A stretch of DNA of 64,000 nt, from positions 1 to 64,000 of the forward strand of contig NZ_JBHZRU010000011.1 of NCBI RefSeq assembly GCF_043641925.1, written 5' to 3'. The stretch comes from Paenisporosarcina quisquiliarum_A. Lineage in GTDB: Bacteria > Bacillota > Bacilli > Bacillales_A > Planococcaceae. This document shows positions 16,406 through 23,887 of this stretch, piece after piece; position 1 is the stretch's first letter, and every line of letters starts with the position of its first letter. The notes beneath the pieces are model-generated. The model did not search any database, was not told where the DNA came from, and worked only from the letters and a program-made list of their open reading frames with translations. The translations under genes and the position numbers were made by a program.

Positions 16406-16748
16406 ATGGATGTGCAGAAAACATGTAGAAATGATAATAAAACAAATTAATTGTGACAATATCTTTTCATAACGTATTGCTTCTTTATAAATACTACAAA
16501 TAGCTCCTTATCATAAATCCTTTAGTACTTAACACTCTTTTGTTCCTGAACACTTCGAATTTCGTGCTGAATACATTCATTAATCGTCTTGTTGGGAATG
16601 CATTTTAATTAAAGTAATGAGATGAGATACCTACCTCGTCTATTAACCCTAGAAAATTTATAAACCCCCTAATCTGCACACTATTTGCATATTTTAGGGG
16701 TATAGACATGTTGTGATGCAAAAAAAAAAATTGCGAGGTGCATTTTCC
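16406..16748. other. Intergenic region before the permease
   Basis: No gene is seen. It contains the TCTGCA-type direct-repeat promoter at 16673-16706. ATTTTAGGGGTATAGAC resembles the -10 region of the ydhK promoter at 45592. Confidence 0.5.
16673..16706 (+). promoter_or_regulatory. Direct-repeat promoter (site a) for the permease
   Basis: TCTGCA at 16673 and TTTGCA at 16684 are 11 bp apart. The second starts 17 bases before the -10 box TATAGA (16701-16706). No -35 hexamer is visible, as expected for an activator-dependent promoter. Confidence 0.65.
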
Positions 16749-18047
16749 ATGTCGGGATCAGATTACAAAAAAGATAGTATTTCTCTTACTGGAGCAGTCG
16801 GATTAGGTACAGGAGTCATGATCAGCGCAGGGATTTTCGCGTTGCTTGGGCAAGTAGCCGAGATGGCAGGTTCATGGTTTCCATTTATTTTCATTGTAGG
16901 TGGAATTCTAACAGCCTTTAGTGCCTACTCCTATGTGAAATTAAGCAATGAGTTCCCTTCAGCTGGAGGAATCGGTATGTTTTTAGTTAAGGCCTATGGA
17001 AAAGGAACACTAACTGCTTCTGCAGCGCTTTTAATGGCTTTTTCCATGGTAATTAATCAAAGTCTAGTAGCAAGAACATTCGGAACCTATATACTTCAAC
17101 TCTTTGATGGTGAACAAAGTAGTTATTGGATACCTTTACTTGGAGTTGCCTTACTTACTGTTGCCTTTTTAGTAAATATTTCAGGAAACAGCTTTATTCA
17201 ATCCTTCACCTCAATTGCTTCTCTTTTAAAGATTGTTGGATTATCAATCTTCGCTATTGCTGGATTATGGGTTTCAGGGTTTTCATTTACACCTGCAGAG
17301 GGAGGAAAAAACCTGTCAGATCCTTCGACCGCAAGCTATATAGCAGCCGTGGCACTTACGATTCTTGCATTTAAAGGATTTACCACCATTACAAATAGTG
17401 GATCGGAAATTGTTAAACCAAAAAAAAATGTTGGACGAGCCATCATGATTTCAATTTCCATCAGTTTACTTGTTTATTTACTGCTCGCCTGGGCTGTTTC
17501 AAGTAATTTATCTCTATCTGAAATTATTAACGCAAAGGACTATGCTCTTGCTGAAGCTGCAAAGCCTGCTTTTGGAAGTTATGGTCTGTGGTTTACTGTA
17601 GCGATCGCGATTCTTGCAACGATCTCAGGGATCATTGCTAGTGTTTTCGCCGTGTCGCGAATGCTTGCTATGTTGACGGATATGAAACTCATTCCTCATA
17701 AGCACTTTGGAATGCCAGGAAGCATTCAAAAACACACGCTCGTTTATACAATTGTGATTGCTATAGCGCTTACAATCTTTTTTGATTTAAGTAGAATTGC
17801 TTCTATGGGTGCAATTCTCTACTTGGTGATGGACATGATTGTTCATTGGGGAGTTCTTAAGCATCTGCGAGAAAAAATAGGGGCAAATTCATTTATTGTA
17901 GTGACCGCTCTCGTGTTCGATGCCATTGTTCTTGGAGCATTTGTATGGGTTAAAGCTACTTCTGATTTGCTAGTAGTTGGTGTATCCATTTTATTTATCA
18001 TCATTATTTTTGTAGGAGAGCGTTTTTTCCTAAATCGTACGGCTTAA
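16749..18047 (+). CDS. APC-family amino acid/amine permease
   Basis: An integral membrane protein of about 432 residues with roughly 12 hydrophobic segments. The N-terminal SLTGAVGLGTGVMISAGIFA is the glycine-rich TM1 signature of the APC superfamily, followed by the conserved LSNEFPSAGG. The substrate is not evident. The frame opens at 16713, but ATG at 16749 has GAGGTG nine bases upstream and is preferred. Its promoter shares the direct repeat found before the copper two-component system and multicopper oxidase, so it may belong to the same stress response. Confidence 0.8.
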   Translation: MSGSDYKKDSISLTGAVGLGTGVMISAGIFALLGQVAEMAGSWFPFIFIVGGILTAFSAYSYVKLSNEFPSAGGIGMFLVKAYGKGTLTASAALLMAFSMVINQSLVARTFGTYILQLFDGEQSSYWIPLLGVALLTVAFLVNISGNSFIQSFTSIASLLKIVGLSIFAIAGLWVSGFSFTPAEGGKNLSDPSTASYIAAVALTILAFKGFTTITNSGSEIVKPKKNVGRAIMISISISLLVYLLLAWAVSSNLSLSEIINAKDYALAEAAKPAFGSYGLWFTVAIAILATISGIIASVFAVSRMLAMLTDMKLIPHKHFGMPGSIQKHTLVYTIVIAIALTIFFDLSRIASMGAILYLVMDMIVHWGVLKHLREKIGANSFIVVTALVFDAIVLGAFVWVKATSDLLVVGVSILFIIIIFVGERFFLNRTA

Positions 18048-18093
18048 ATCTAAAAATGTTCGATTCAGATAGATAATCCCTTTAATTCCCTGG

Positions 18094-18120
18094 TTGAACT
18101 GAGCCCCATTTAATGGACAG
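18094..18120. repeat. Solo IS3-type terminal repeat remnant
   Basis: TTGAACTGAGCCCCATTTAA followed by TGGACAG matches the IS150-group end pattern and the halves of the palindrome at 6981-7043. It marks the point where the downstream copY gene loses its start. Confidence 0.55.
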
Positions 18121-18139
18121 TATAATAAAATCTTTTTTA

Positions 18140-18526
18140 ATTCCCATTGCTTTCGAGTGTCGTTGTAATTGGCAATGTACGTATTGACCCGTTCCTTCAG
18201 TTCTATGAAAACTTTTATTGGCAGACTTGTTAAAAAAGGAATGCTTCATACACAAACAGAGGGAAAGAAGTTTATTTATTCCGCTACTATAAATGAAAGT
18301 GAATTTATCAAAAGTACCCTACATGAAACTTTCGATAATATCTGTAATAAAGACGTTGGTAATACAATAATCGAATTAATTTCAAAAGCAACGTTGAGTT
18401 TTCATGATATAGAAAAATTGGAAAAAGCACTTAAATGAAGAAAAAGGATGCTGTTGATGAAGTCCCATGCCATTGTGTTCCAGGACAGTGTAGATGTAAG
18501 GGGCGTACCTGTTCATTAGGGTACTA
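18140..18526 (+). pseudogene. copY: Decayed CopY/BlaI-family copper repressor
   Basis: The frame from 18169 contains MKTFIGRLVKKGMLHTQTEG then KFIYSATINESEF, the second half of the BlaI/MecI/CopY winged helix. The first half is lost near the IS end at 18094. A frameshift at about 18437 separates it from the C-terminal metal tail, which reads DAVDEVPCHCVPGQCRC in the next frame. That CxCxxxxCxC tail is the copper/zinc site that defines CopY. The gene cannot make a working repressor. Confidence 0.75.
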
Positions 18527-18564
18527 AAATGTCATCAAAAATTAAATTAAAAGGAGTGAGAATC

Positions 18565-18780
18565 ATGAAAAAAACAACTTTAAAAATCACAGGTATGTCC
18601 TGTGCCCATTGTGTAAATAAAATTGAAACAGCTTTGCAAAGCCTTCAAGGTGTGGAAAATGCAAAAGTTGATTTGAAAAAAGGAACTGCCAAGGTCAAGT
18701 ATGATGAGACGATTCAAACATTAGACAACTTAGCAGTAGCAATACAGGAAGTTGGATATGAGGTTGAATCAATTAAGTAG
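18565..18780 (+). CDS. copZ: CopZ-like copper chaperone
   Basis: A 71-residue HMA-domain protein with GMSCAHCVNKIE, the two cysteines that bind Cu(I), and a typical beta-alpha-beta-beta-alpha-beta layout. It would pass copper to CopA or a repressor. The frame opens at 18529, but ATG at 18565 follows AAAGGAGTGAGAATC and fits the family. It lies between a decayed copY and a deleted copA, so it is the only intact part of this old cop operon. Confidence 0.88.
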   Translation: MKKTTLKITGMSCAHCVNKIETALQSLQGVENAKVDLKKGTAKVKYDETIQTLDNLAVAIQEVGYEVESIK

Positions 18781-18796
18781 AAGGGATGTAGGTTAG

Positions 18797-19173
18797 ATGG
18801 AAAACAAAACATTTAATATAGAAGGAATGACTTGTGCGTCATGTGTGCAGACAATTGAAAAAGCGACCAAGAAACTGCCTGGTGTTCAAGAATCAAATGT
18901 GAACTTGGCAACTGGGAAATTGAATATTAGTTTTGACGAGAACGAAATATCTACTCAGGATATACAAGCAGTACTATTCGTAATATAAAACAAAACTTAT
19001 TCTGGGCGTTTGCCTATAATGTAATAGGTACTCCGTTTGCAATGGGTCTTTTCTATCTCCTAGGTGGTCCATTATTAAATCCGATGCTTGCCGGGGCTGC
19101 AATGAGCTTAAGCTCTGTTTCAGTCTTAGTTAATGCTTTGCGCTTAAAACGCTTTAAACCTTCAATAATTTAG
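18797..19173 (+). pseudogene. copA: copA copper ATPase with a large internal deletion
   Basis: The first 57 residues are the N-terminal HMA domain (IEGMTCASCVQTIEKATKKL). Straight after, in a shifted frame, the sequence reads IRNIKQNLFWAFAYNVIGTP and on to LVNALRLKRFKPSII with a stop at 19173. This is the last membrane pair of a P1B-type ATPase. About 600-700 residues are missing, with the junction at about 18970-18978. The 5' frame ends at 18988. The complete copy is at 35860. Confidence 0.85.
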
Positions 19174-19189
19174 TAAAGGGGAGATTAGA

Positions 19190-19477
19190 GTGAAAGGCAG
19201 ATTAGAACTCGAATTATATACAAGACCAACCTGTTCAGATTGCCAAGACGCGAAAAAATATCTATCGGCTAACAATATTCACTATATAAATAAAGATGTA
19301 GGAGAAGATCTTAGTTTGGAAGAAGATTTGAAGCAAATATCAGGGAACCGAATCGTACCGATGTTTGCTTTTTACAAAAAAGGGTTGTTTGGTAAAAGAA
19401 AGTTGATTGAACATTTTATAGGGTTTGAAAATAATAGGGATGAAATAATAAGGTTGTTAAACCCGAAAAAAAGTTGA
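19190..19477 (+). CDS. Glutaredoxin-like protein
   Basis: A 95-residue thioredoxin-fold protein. The active site is CSDC in LYTRPTCSDCQDAKKYL, and a cis-proline loop is visible at NRIVPMFAF. It begins with GTG behind GGGGAGATTAGA. Such glutaredoxin-like proteins ending in a GF...I block often sit beside copper-ATPase genes and probably handle thiol redox or metal transfer. It starts 16 bp after the copA remnant, so it was the last gene of that operon. Confidence 0.75.
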   Translation: MKGRLELELYTRPTCSDCQDAKKYLSANNIHYINKDVGEDLSLEEDLKQISGNRIVPMFAFYKKGLFGKRKLIEHFIGFENNRDEIIRLLNPKKS

Positions 19478-19667
19478 TGGTAGTCAGCTCTCGTTAAAAA
19501 TAAATTAAATCATGCCTAACTCTCAGTAAGAAAATCGATTGTTTAAGGAGCCTTCAGTGGAAGGTTTTCTCAGATGATACCGACCTCTTTTGAAAAAACT
19601 TACAAAAGAACTTGAAGAAGAGCAAGATTAATTGATTTAAGTGGTTTACTCCTCTTTCACATATGAT

Positions 19668-19710
19668 AAAAGGGTTCGAAGTTACTAATGGTAACTTCGA
19701 ACCTTTTATT
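19668..19710. terminator. Hairpin terminator
   Basis: AAAAGGGTTCGAAGTTAC and GTAACTTCGAACCTTTT pair over about 17 bp (one bulge) around TAATG, followed by ATT. Confidence 0.75.
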
Positions 19711-19847
19711 AAATTTATTAATAGTTCGACCTTTATGATGCATACATATTAAGGTCTTTTGTCGTGTTATTGGGTTTATTAATCTATGTGAAAAATAACG
19801 CTTAAATTAATGCAAGTTATCTCTTAAAGTTTACAGATAACTTTCGT

Positions 19848-19890
19848 AACTAATAGTGTCGTGTTCAGAAAAGGACGAGTTTTGTTACAT
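19848..19890. repeat. 43-bp direct repeat, copy 2
   Basis: Same orientation as 15488-15530 with 41 of 43 bases identical. The two copies bracket the decayed copper cluster. Confidence 0.7.
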
Positions 19891-20027
19891 TGAAGGGTAT
19901 ACAACACTCCTAGGCTATTAAAAAATCTATGGTACAAAACGATTTATATTAAAATGTAATTATTTATCTATATTTAAAAGTTTGATTATTACGTATAGTA
20001 GATATTGGCATCTCTTGTCTGCCAAAG

Positions 20028-20070
20028 AATAACTCTTCTCTTAGATTAATTTAAGAGAAGAGTTATTTTT
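20028..20070. terminator. Hairpin terminator before the small-gene array
   Basis: AATAACTCTTCTCTTA and TAAGAGAAGAGTTATT form a 16-bp perfect stem around a short loop, followed by TTT. Confidence 0.8.
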
Positions 20071-20134
20071 GTATAACGAATTATAAGAAAATGGATATTT
20101 ATGTTAAAGTTTATTATGAAAGATTCTTATTAAA

Positions 20135-20151
20135 CTAACGAAGCAGGTTAG
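20135..20151 (+). repeat. Array repeat R1
   Basis: CTAACGAAGCAGGTTAG has CTAAC/GTTAG arms around seven bases and is followed by TACAACAA. It precedes the first small gene of the array. Confidence 0.65.
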
Positions 20152-20206
20152 TACAACAAAAATTGTTTGATTTTGATAAGAAATATATTTATTGAGGAGG
20201 ATAAAA

Positions 20207-20308
20207 ATGGAGAATTATAAACTTTATAGACTTGTATTGTTGACAATAATTACTGTTACTTTATTGTATATTGCGTTTATAATATCAGACCCAGGTTTTG
20301 GAGTATGA
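20207..20308 (+). CDS. 33-residue membrane peptide
   Basis: A short gene with a strong ribosome site (GAGGAGG seven bases before the ATG). It encodes one hydrophobic helix (LVLLTIITVTLLYIAFIIS) with a short basic/aromatic N-terminus and no other motif. It is the first unit of the repeat-separated array and has its own terminator at 20326. The function is unknown; a small toxin or membrane regulator is possible. Confidence 0.55.
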   Translation: MENYKLYRLVLLTIITVTLLYIAFIISDPGFGV

Positions 20309-20325
20309 TATTAAAGTAACGGAGT

Positions 20326-20357
20326 GCGTTGATCCAAGAAGGATTAACGCTTTTTTT
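20326..20357 (+). terminator. Rho-independent terminator inside the array
   Basis: GCGTTGATCC and GGATTAACGC form a stem around AAGAA, followed by seven T residues. The bases just before it (TAACGGAGTGCGTT) resemble the variant repeat at 21650. Confidence 0.8.
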
Positions 20358-20372
20358 GTTGAACTTATTTAA

Positions 20373-20389
20373 CTAACGAGACAGGTTAG
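20373..20389 (+). repeat. Array repeat R2
   Basis: CTAACGAGACAGGTTAG, with the same CTAAC/GTTAG arms as R1, followed by TTCAATAA. Confidence 0.65.
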
Positions 20390-20427
20390 TTCAATAAGAA
20401 AAACTTAAGGTGATTGGTGGAATTGAA

Positions 20428-20672
20428 ATGAAATGGAAGTTTATAGGTAGCACTATCGATGATTCATTTATAATTGATGGAGTAGATATCTTTAAAGAAA
20501 AATGGAATGATACAGGTATAAATGTAAAATTAAAAGACCCACTTTATGGATTACATTTGCTGCAGGGGAATTTTCTAACAATGTTTGGGGTATCTACACT
20601 GAGGAGAATCGCTCAGCTAAAAAGAAATCACCAATTTCCATACTAAAAAAGCTGTTTAAGAGATTTAACTAA
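20428..20672 (+). pseudogene. Small hypothetical gene with an internal frame break
   Basis: The frame begins MKWKFIGSTIDDSFIIDGVD at ATG 20428 (GGTGG upstream) and runs to 20646. After LKDPLYG the reading changes character. In another frame the sequence continues sensibly as FAAGEFSNNVWGIYTEENRS to a TAA at 20670-20672, inside repeat R3. The original gene probably lost a middle piece and its frame. I recall similar small proteins in Bacillus genomes but no function. Confidence 0.55.
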
Positions 20673-20685
20673 CGAAGCAGGTTTA
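20669..20685 (+). repeat. Array repeat R3 (one arm mutated)
   Basis: CTAACGAAGCAGGTTTA: the left arm and centre match R1, and the last arm is altered. It contains the stop codon of the frame-restored upstream gene. Confidence 0.6.
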
Positions 20686-20731
20686 TGGAATAAGGTTTAA
20701 AGTATTATGAGATTAGAACGGAGGAGATTAA

Positions 20732-21079
20732 ATGGTCTATTTAGTTGGAAGTATTGTCTTTATTCTAATATCTGTATTTGTAATGAAGAAAGTTGATGTT
20801 ATTAACCCATTTTCAAAAGGAATTCTATTAGGAATAGTATTAAGTTTACTTGCAAATATGAGTTTAGCTGAAAATGTTGCAAATAATCTACAACCTGAAG
20901 AAAATGATGGTTACTCAATAAGGAATGGAATTGCTAGGTGGATTTTAGGAGACGATGGAGGTATTCTCGTTGATTTTAAATCTGCCTTTATAACATCCAC
21001 TTATTTCACTTTGTTATTCTTAGTATTGTTTGTTGTGGTTTTAGTCATTGAGACAAGAATAATCAAGAACAAAAGGTAA
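20732..21079 (+). CDS. Two-TM small membrane protein of the array
   Basis: A 115-residue protein with hydrophobic segments at about 1-18 and 28-45 and a strong C-terminal helix at about 88-108, with a polar segment (NNLQPEENDGYSIRNGIARW) between. The ribosome site is AACGGAGGAG, seven bases before the ATG. R4 follows 14 bp after the stop. The function is unknown. Confidence 0.6.
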   Translation: MVYLVGSIVFILISVFVMKKVDVINPFSKGILLGIVLSLLANMSLAENVANNLQPEENDGYSIRNGIARWILGDDGGILVDFKSAFITSTYFTLLFLVLFVVVLVIETRIIKNKR

Positions 21080-21092
21080 TCTGTTTCTTCAA

Positions 21093-21109
21093 CTAACGCA
21101 GCAGGTTAG
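21093..21109 (+). repeat. Array repeat R4
   Basis: CTAACGCAGCAGGTTAG followed by TACAACAA; it matches R1 at all but one base of the core. Confidence 0.65.
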
Positions 21110-21167
21110 TACAACAAGTGTATCTTTTCAAAACTAGAAATCATCAAACAAATTATGGGGGGAGTGA

Positions 21168-21632
21168 ATGAGAATTCGGTATAGTTATTTTGTTTTTATA
21201 ATAGTAATACTTCTAATAATAGCTGGTTGTTCTAATGAAATATTAAGTAGTGATGAGAATGATAATTTGACACCGCCCAAGTTAAGAGTTTCAGTAGAAG
21301 GCAATAAAATATTTGCTGGACAAGGTTCTTACACGTGGTCAAAAGTTTATGATGATGGTACTGAAAAGAATATTAACGCTCAGTCAGGGCCACCACCTGA
21401 ATTTGCAGGAAAAGAGTTATTAGTAAAATCACAATCAGAGGTACAGTTAATTTTTGAAGAAGCACCAACTGATTACCAAGTAAGAATTTGGGAAACAGAT
21501 AATGATAAAGCAATATCAATTACAGATAGTACATTCACAATAACTCAAAACAAGGGAAAAGTAATATACTGGGTTGATGCAAATTGGGAACAAGGCACCG
21601 CTACTTATGCATTTACATTTAATGTGGAATAA
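21168..21632 (+). CDS. Small lipoprotein of the array
   Basis: A 154-residue secreted lipoprotein: a hydrophobic signal at residues 7-19 and the lipobox LIIAGC, then an acidic linker and a beta-rich domain (FAGQGSYTWSKVYDDGTEKN, ending YWVDANWEQGTATYAFTFNV). GGGGGGAGTG precedes the ATG. The domain resembles small Bacillus lipoproteins of unknown role. Repeat variant R5 follows 17 bp after the stop. Confidence 0.65.
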   Translation: MRIRYSYFVFIIVILLIIAGCSNEILSSDENDNLTPPKLRVSVEGNKIFAGQGSYTWSKVYDDGTEKNINAQSGPPPEFAGKELLVKSQSEVQLIFEEAPTDYQVRIWETDNDKAISITDSTFTITQNKGKVIYWVDANWEQGTATYAFTFNVE

Positions 21633-21649
21633 TTATATGAGTTATTCAA

Positions 21650-21664
21650 CTAACGAGTGCGTTA
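21650..21664 (+). repeat. Array repeat R5 (variant)
   Basis: CTAACGAGTGCGTTA keeps the left arm and a shortened right arm. The same variant core (TAACGGAGTGCGTT) occurs near 20317. Confidence 0.5.
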
Positions 21665-22050
21665 CTTAAAGATTCGAAGTCCGAACTAAACAACTTTATG
21701 AGCCTTACTACATAGTCTAATGTAGTAAGGATCCAATATTATCAGAGAAGAAAAATAAATTAATGGTTAGATCTACAAATGGAAATCTAATAGTTTCTTC
21801 TATTATATTATGCAGCTCTCCGGGCAAACTGATCTAGTGAATGAAATTAAAGAACATCACTCCGTAAAAGTATCTGTCATAATGAGAACGTTCATAAAAT
21901 GATTTAATAGTTTTACGAACTACATAAACCACTAAATTTAAGTAAATTAAATACGTTCGCAAAAGTGTACTTTTACGAACTTCTAAATATAGAAGATTCA
22001 TTAGATATTCTTGAGATTAAAGTTATGCGAAATTTATAGGGCGAAGTATT
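21665..22050. other. Gene-free stretch with two palindromes
   Basis: CCTTACTACAT/ATGTAGTAAGG forms an 11-bp hairpin at 21703-21730. GTTCGCAAAAGTG/TACTTTTACGAAC forms a 26-bp near-palindrome at 21955-21980, with an extra half (TTTTACGAAC) at 21911. No gene is seen. Confidence 0.5.
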
Positions 22051-22362
22051 TTACTTAGATTTCTTAAATTTAACAATTAACTGTTTATTAGGCAAATCCA
22101 TAAATAAGCAGTATTGGTCCTGCAAAGTAATATTAGCAATTTCGATAATTTCCTTTGGGATTTTAAGGTAACCATTCTTTGAAATTAGTCGTTTGTTGTG
22201 AGAGGACTGTGCATTTTCTCTTCGAATGAAAATTACATCTTCTTGATAGGCGATATCGACTCTTCTTTCTATGTGAAAACCCAATTCTATCTGAAATTTT
22301 TTTGGAATTCGCAATATTCCCGAAGTAGGAAATTCTTTATAATTGTATTTGTCTATGACCAT
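22051..22362 (-). CDS. Double AbrB/SpoVT-like DNA-binding protein
   Basis: A 103-residue protein with two copies of a swapped-hairpin-like motif: residues 12-50 (TSGILRIPKKFQIELGF, then VDIAYQEDVIFIRR) and 58-100 (SKNGYLKIPKEIIEIANITL, then YCLFMDLPNKQLIVK). This is the pattern of SpoVT-AbrB transcription factors, here as a fused dimer. The promoter carries site i of the copper direct-repeat set, identical in its key part to the promoter of the two-component system. It may be a secondary regulator in that response. Confidence 0.65.
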   Translation of the reverse strand: MVIDKYNYKEFPTSGILRIPKKFQIELGFHIERRVDIAYQEDVIFIRRENAQSSHNKRLISKNGYLKIPKEIIEIANITLQDQYCLFMDLPNKQLIVKFKKSK

Positions 22363-22460
22363 AGTAGCTCACTCCTGATTTTGTACATAAATGTGTAAGG
22401 AAATATTAAAGGGATTAAAATTATTTATATAAACACACTACTTTCAATTCGCTATGATTT

Positions 22461-22494
22461 ATAATACTTGAAAAATATGAAGAAACTATGCAGA
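22461..22494 (-). promoter_or_regulatory. Direct-repeat promoter (site i) for the AbrB-like gene
   Basis: On the minus strand TCTGCATAGTT and TCTTCATATTT are 11 bp apart, and TATTAT starts 17 bases after the second repeat. From the second repeat to the -10 it is the same as site c before the histidine kinase. Confidence 0.75.
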
Positions 22495-22566
22495 TTCAAA
22501 CCTGTCAATTTAGCAGTCATATTGTAAGAAATTTATTCCTCATTATTTTATTATTTCTTGTTAAGT

Positions 22567-22601
22567 AAAAGAGCTTATCCCTTTTAGGGATAAGCTCTTT
22601 T
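22567..22601. terminator. Hairpin terminator
   Basis: AAAAGAGCTTATCCC and GGGATAAGCTCTTTT form a perfect 15-bp stem. T- and A-rich flanks allow both directions. Confidence 0.8.
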
Positions 22602-22779
22602 AGATTACATTAGAATATTTCAACTAAAATATGGATGTATTAATTTTGACGAACACAAACTGGCCACCTAAAGTTATATGACTTCATAATATGACTACTA
22701 TATGTTTCATAAAGTTCTAACTGGGTAGCTTTAAATTAAGGTGATTTTTTATGATTCCCAAATAAGAAGGAGTGATTTT

Positions 22780-23232
22780 ATGAAGAAATATGTCAATTTC
22801 GGAGTAATGATTGTGACGTCTACAGTTATTATGTATGCACTCATGTATCTTAATGTGTTTCAATTAGACCATATCATTTTTAGCGAAACTCGCCTTTACA
22901 TGGCATTTATTATGGGCTCTGTAATGGCTGTCGTAATGTTGCTTTTTATGCGACATATGTACACGAATAAACGGTTGAATGTGATTATCCTTGCTGTTAG
23001 TGCAATCGTTTTTGCTAGTTCACTTGGGCTAGTCAGAAGTCAAACAACAGTCGAAGATACTTCTTGGATGAAAGCAATGATACCGCACCACTCTATTGCA
23101 ATCTTGACAAGCGAGCGTGCAAATATATCTGATCCACGTGTACAAGAGCTAGCAGATAGTATAATTGAGGCACAGCGTAAAGAGATCAAAGAAATGAAAA
23201 TACTTATAGAAGAACTGGAAGAGGAGAAATAA
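22780..23232 (+). CDS. DUF305 membrane protein
   Basis: About 150 residues: three hydrophobic segments (around 6-24, 34-53 and 60-80), then a DUF305-type block, WMKAMIPHHSIAILTSERAN then IIEAQRKEIKEMK. DUF305 proteins are four-helix, ferritin-like, often exported proteins next to copper genes; the paired histidines suggest metal binding. The frame opens at 22741, but ATG at 22780 follows AGAAGGAGTG and is the likely start. It is monocistronic with a terminator at 23337. Confidence 0.8.
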   Translation: MKKYVNFGVMIVTSTVIMYALMYLNVFQLDHIIFSETRLYMAFIMGSVMAVVMLLFMRHMYTNKRLNVIILAVSAIVFASSLGLVRSQTTVEDTSWMKAMIPHHSIAILTSERANISDPRVQELADSIIEAQRKEIKEMKILIEELEEEK

Positions 23233-23887
23233 TAGATAATTTGATTGCTTTATTCATCTTATCCGTACGATTAAATAGTGGTTGTAAGAAGTCATTATAA
23301 ATTTGAATTAATAAGTTACTAAAGGGGGTTCAATAGAAAAATTCGATGATTCGTTCAAATATTAACGAATCATCGAATTTTTCTTTTCGTTTCTTTACTC
23401 TGATTCCTTCTTTAGACAAGTATTCGTGTGTGATTTAATCTATGGAATGTCTATGTTTTAACTCGCTTTTGTTCACTTCAAATTTATAGAGAAATTTTGC
23501 TCTCCCTTTCGATTCCTTGCTATTTTTAAGTATTTTTTAATATTCAGTTAATTTTATCTGGTATTCGAAATGGCACTTTTTGTTAAACAAAAATACAGTA
23601 AAAAAGCAGATAGTTCATTGGACAAGCAAATTGTCTTAGAAACCATAATAGCAGCAGATTAAATGGCCATACCATTAACAAACCTATGGTTACAAAAGCA
23701 CATGTGAACTTTGGTCTCTAGGAATTGAAATATTAATGGAGATTAGGGAAATACTAAAAGAGATGAACACGGAGATTAGTCACGGCCGAGGAATAGAGGA
23801 TAATAAATGAAGCCCTTTAAACGCATTCTGGATAAACAAGAAAATAAGTTTTCAACGATCTTATCATTAATAAAGGAGTGATAATTG
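23233..23887. other. Gene-poor stretch with a terminator and short remnant frames
   Basis: After the terminator at 23337 there are two short frames on the plus strand: one of 30 residues from 23570 (MALFVKQKYSKKADSSLDKQ...) and one of about 24 residues from 23734 (MEIREILKEMNTEISHGRGI...). Neither has a clear ribosome site. They may be remnants of a lost gene. Confidence 0.4.
23337..23382. terminator. Hairpin terminator
   Basis: AAAAATTCGATGATTCGTT and AACGAATCATCGAATTTTT form a perfect 19-bp stem around an eight-base loop. Confidence 0.85.

Larger units (their letters stand above)
19478..20133. other. Gene-free stretch with terminators and a direct repeat
   Basis: Around 19585-19630 a short frame reads LLKKLTKELEEEQD and stops; it looks like a leftover C-terminus. 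Hairpins at 19668 and 20028 and the second 43-bp repeat at 19848 are listed separately. I see no complete gene. Confidence 0.45.

Noticed and set aside
16196..16459. 87-residue minus-strand open frame
   Set aside because: It is one frame of the decayed multicopper oxidase plus unrelated flank; the oxidase motifs continue in other frames.
20135..21664. CRISPR array reading of the CTAAC repeats
   Set aside because: The units between repeats are of very unequal length and each carries a gene; the repeat cores are only about 17 bp and no cas gene is present.
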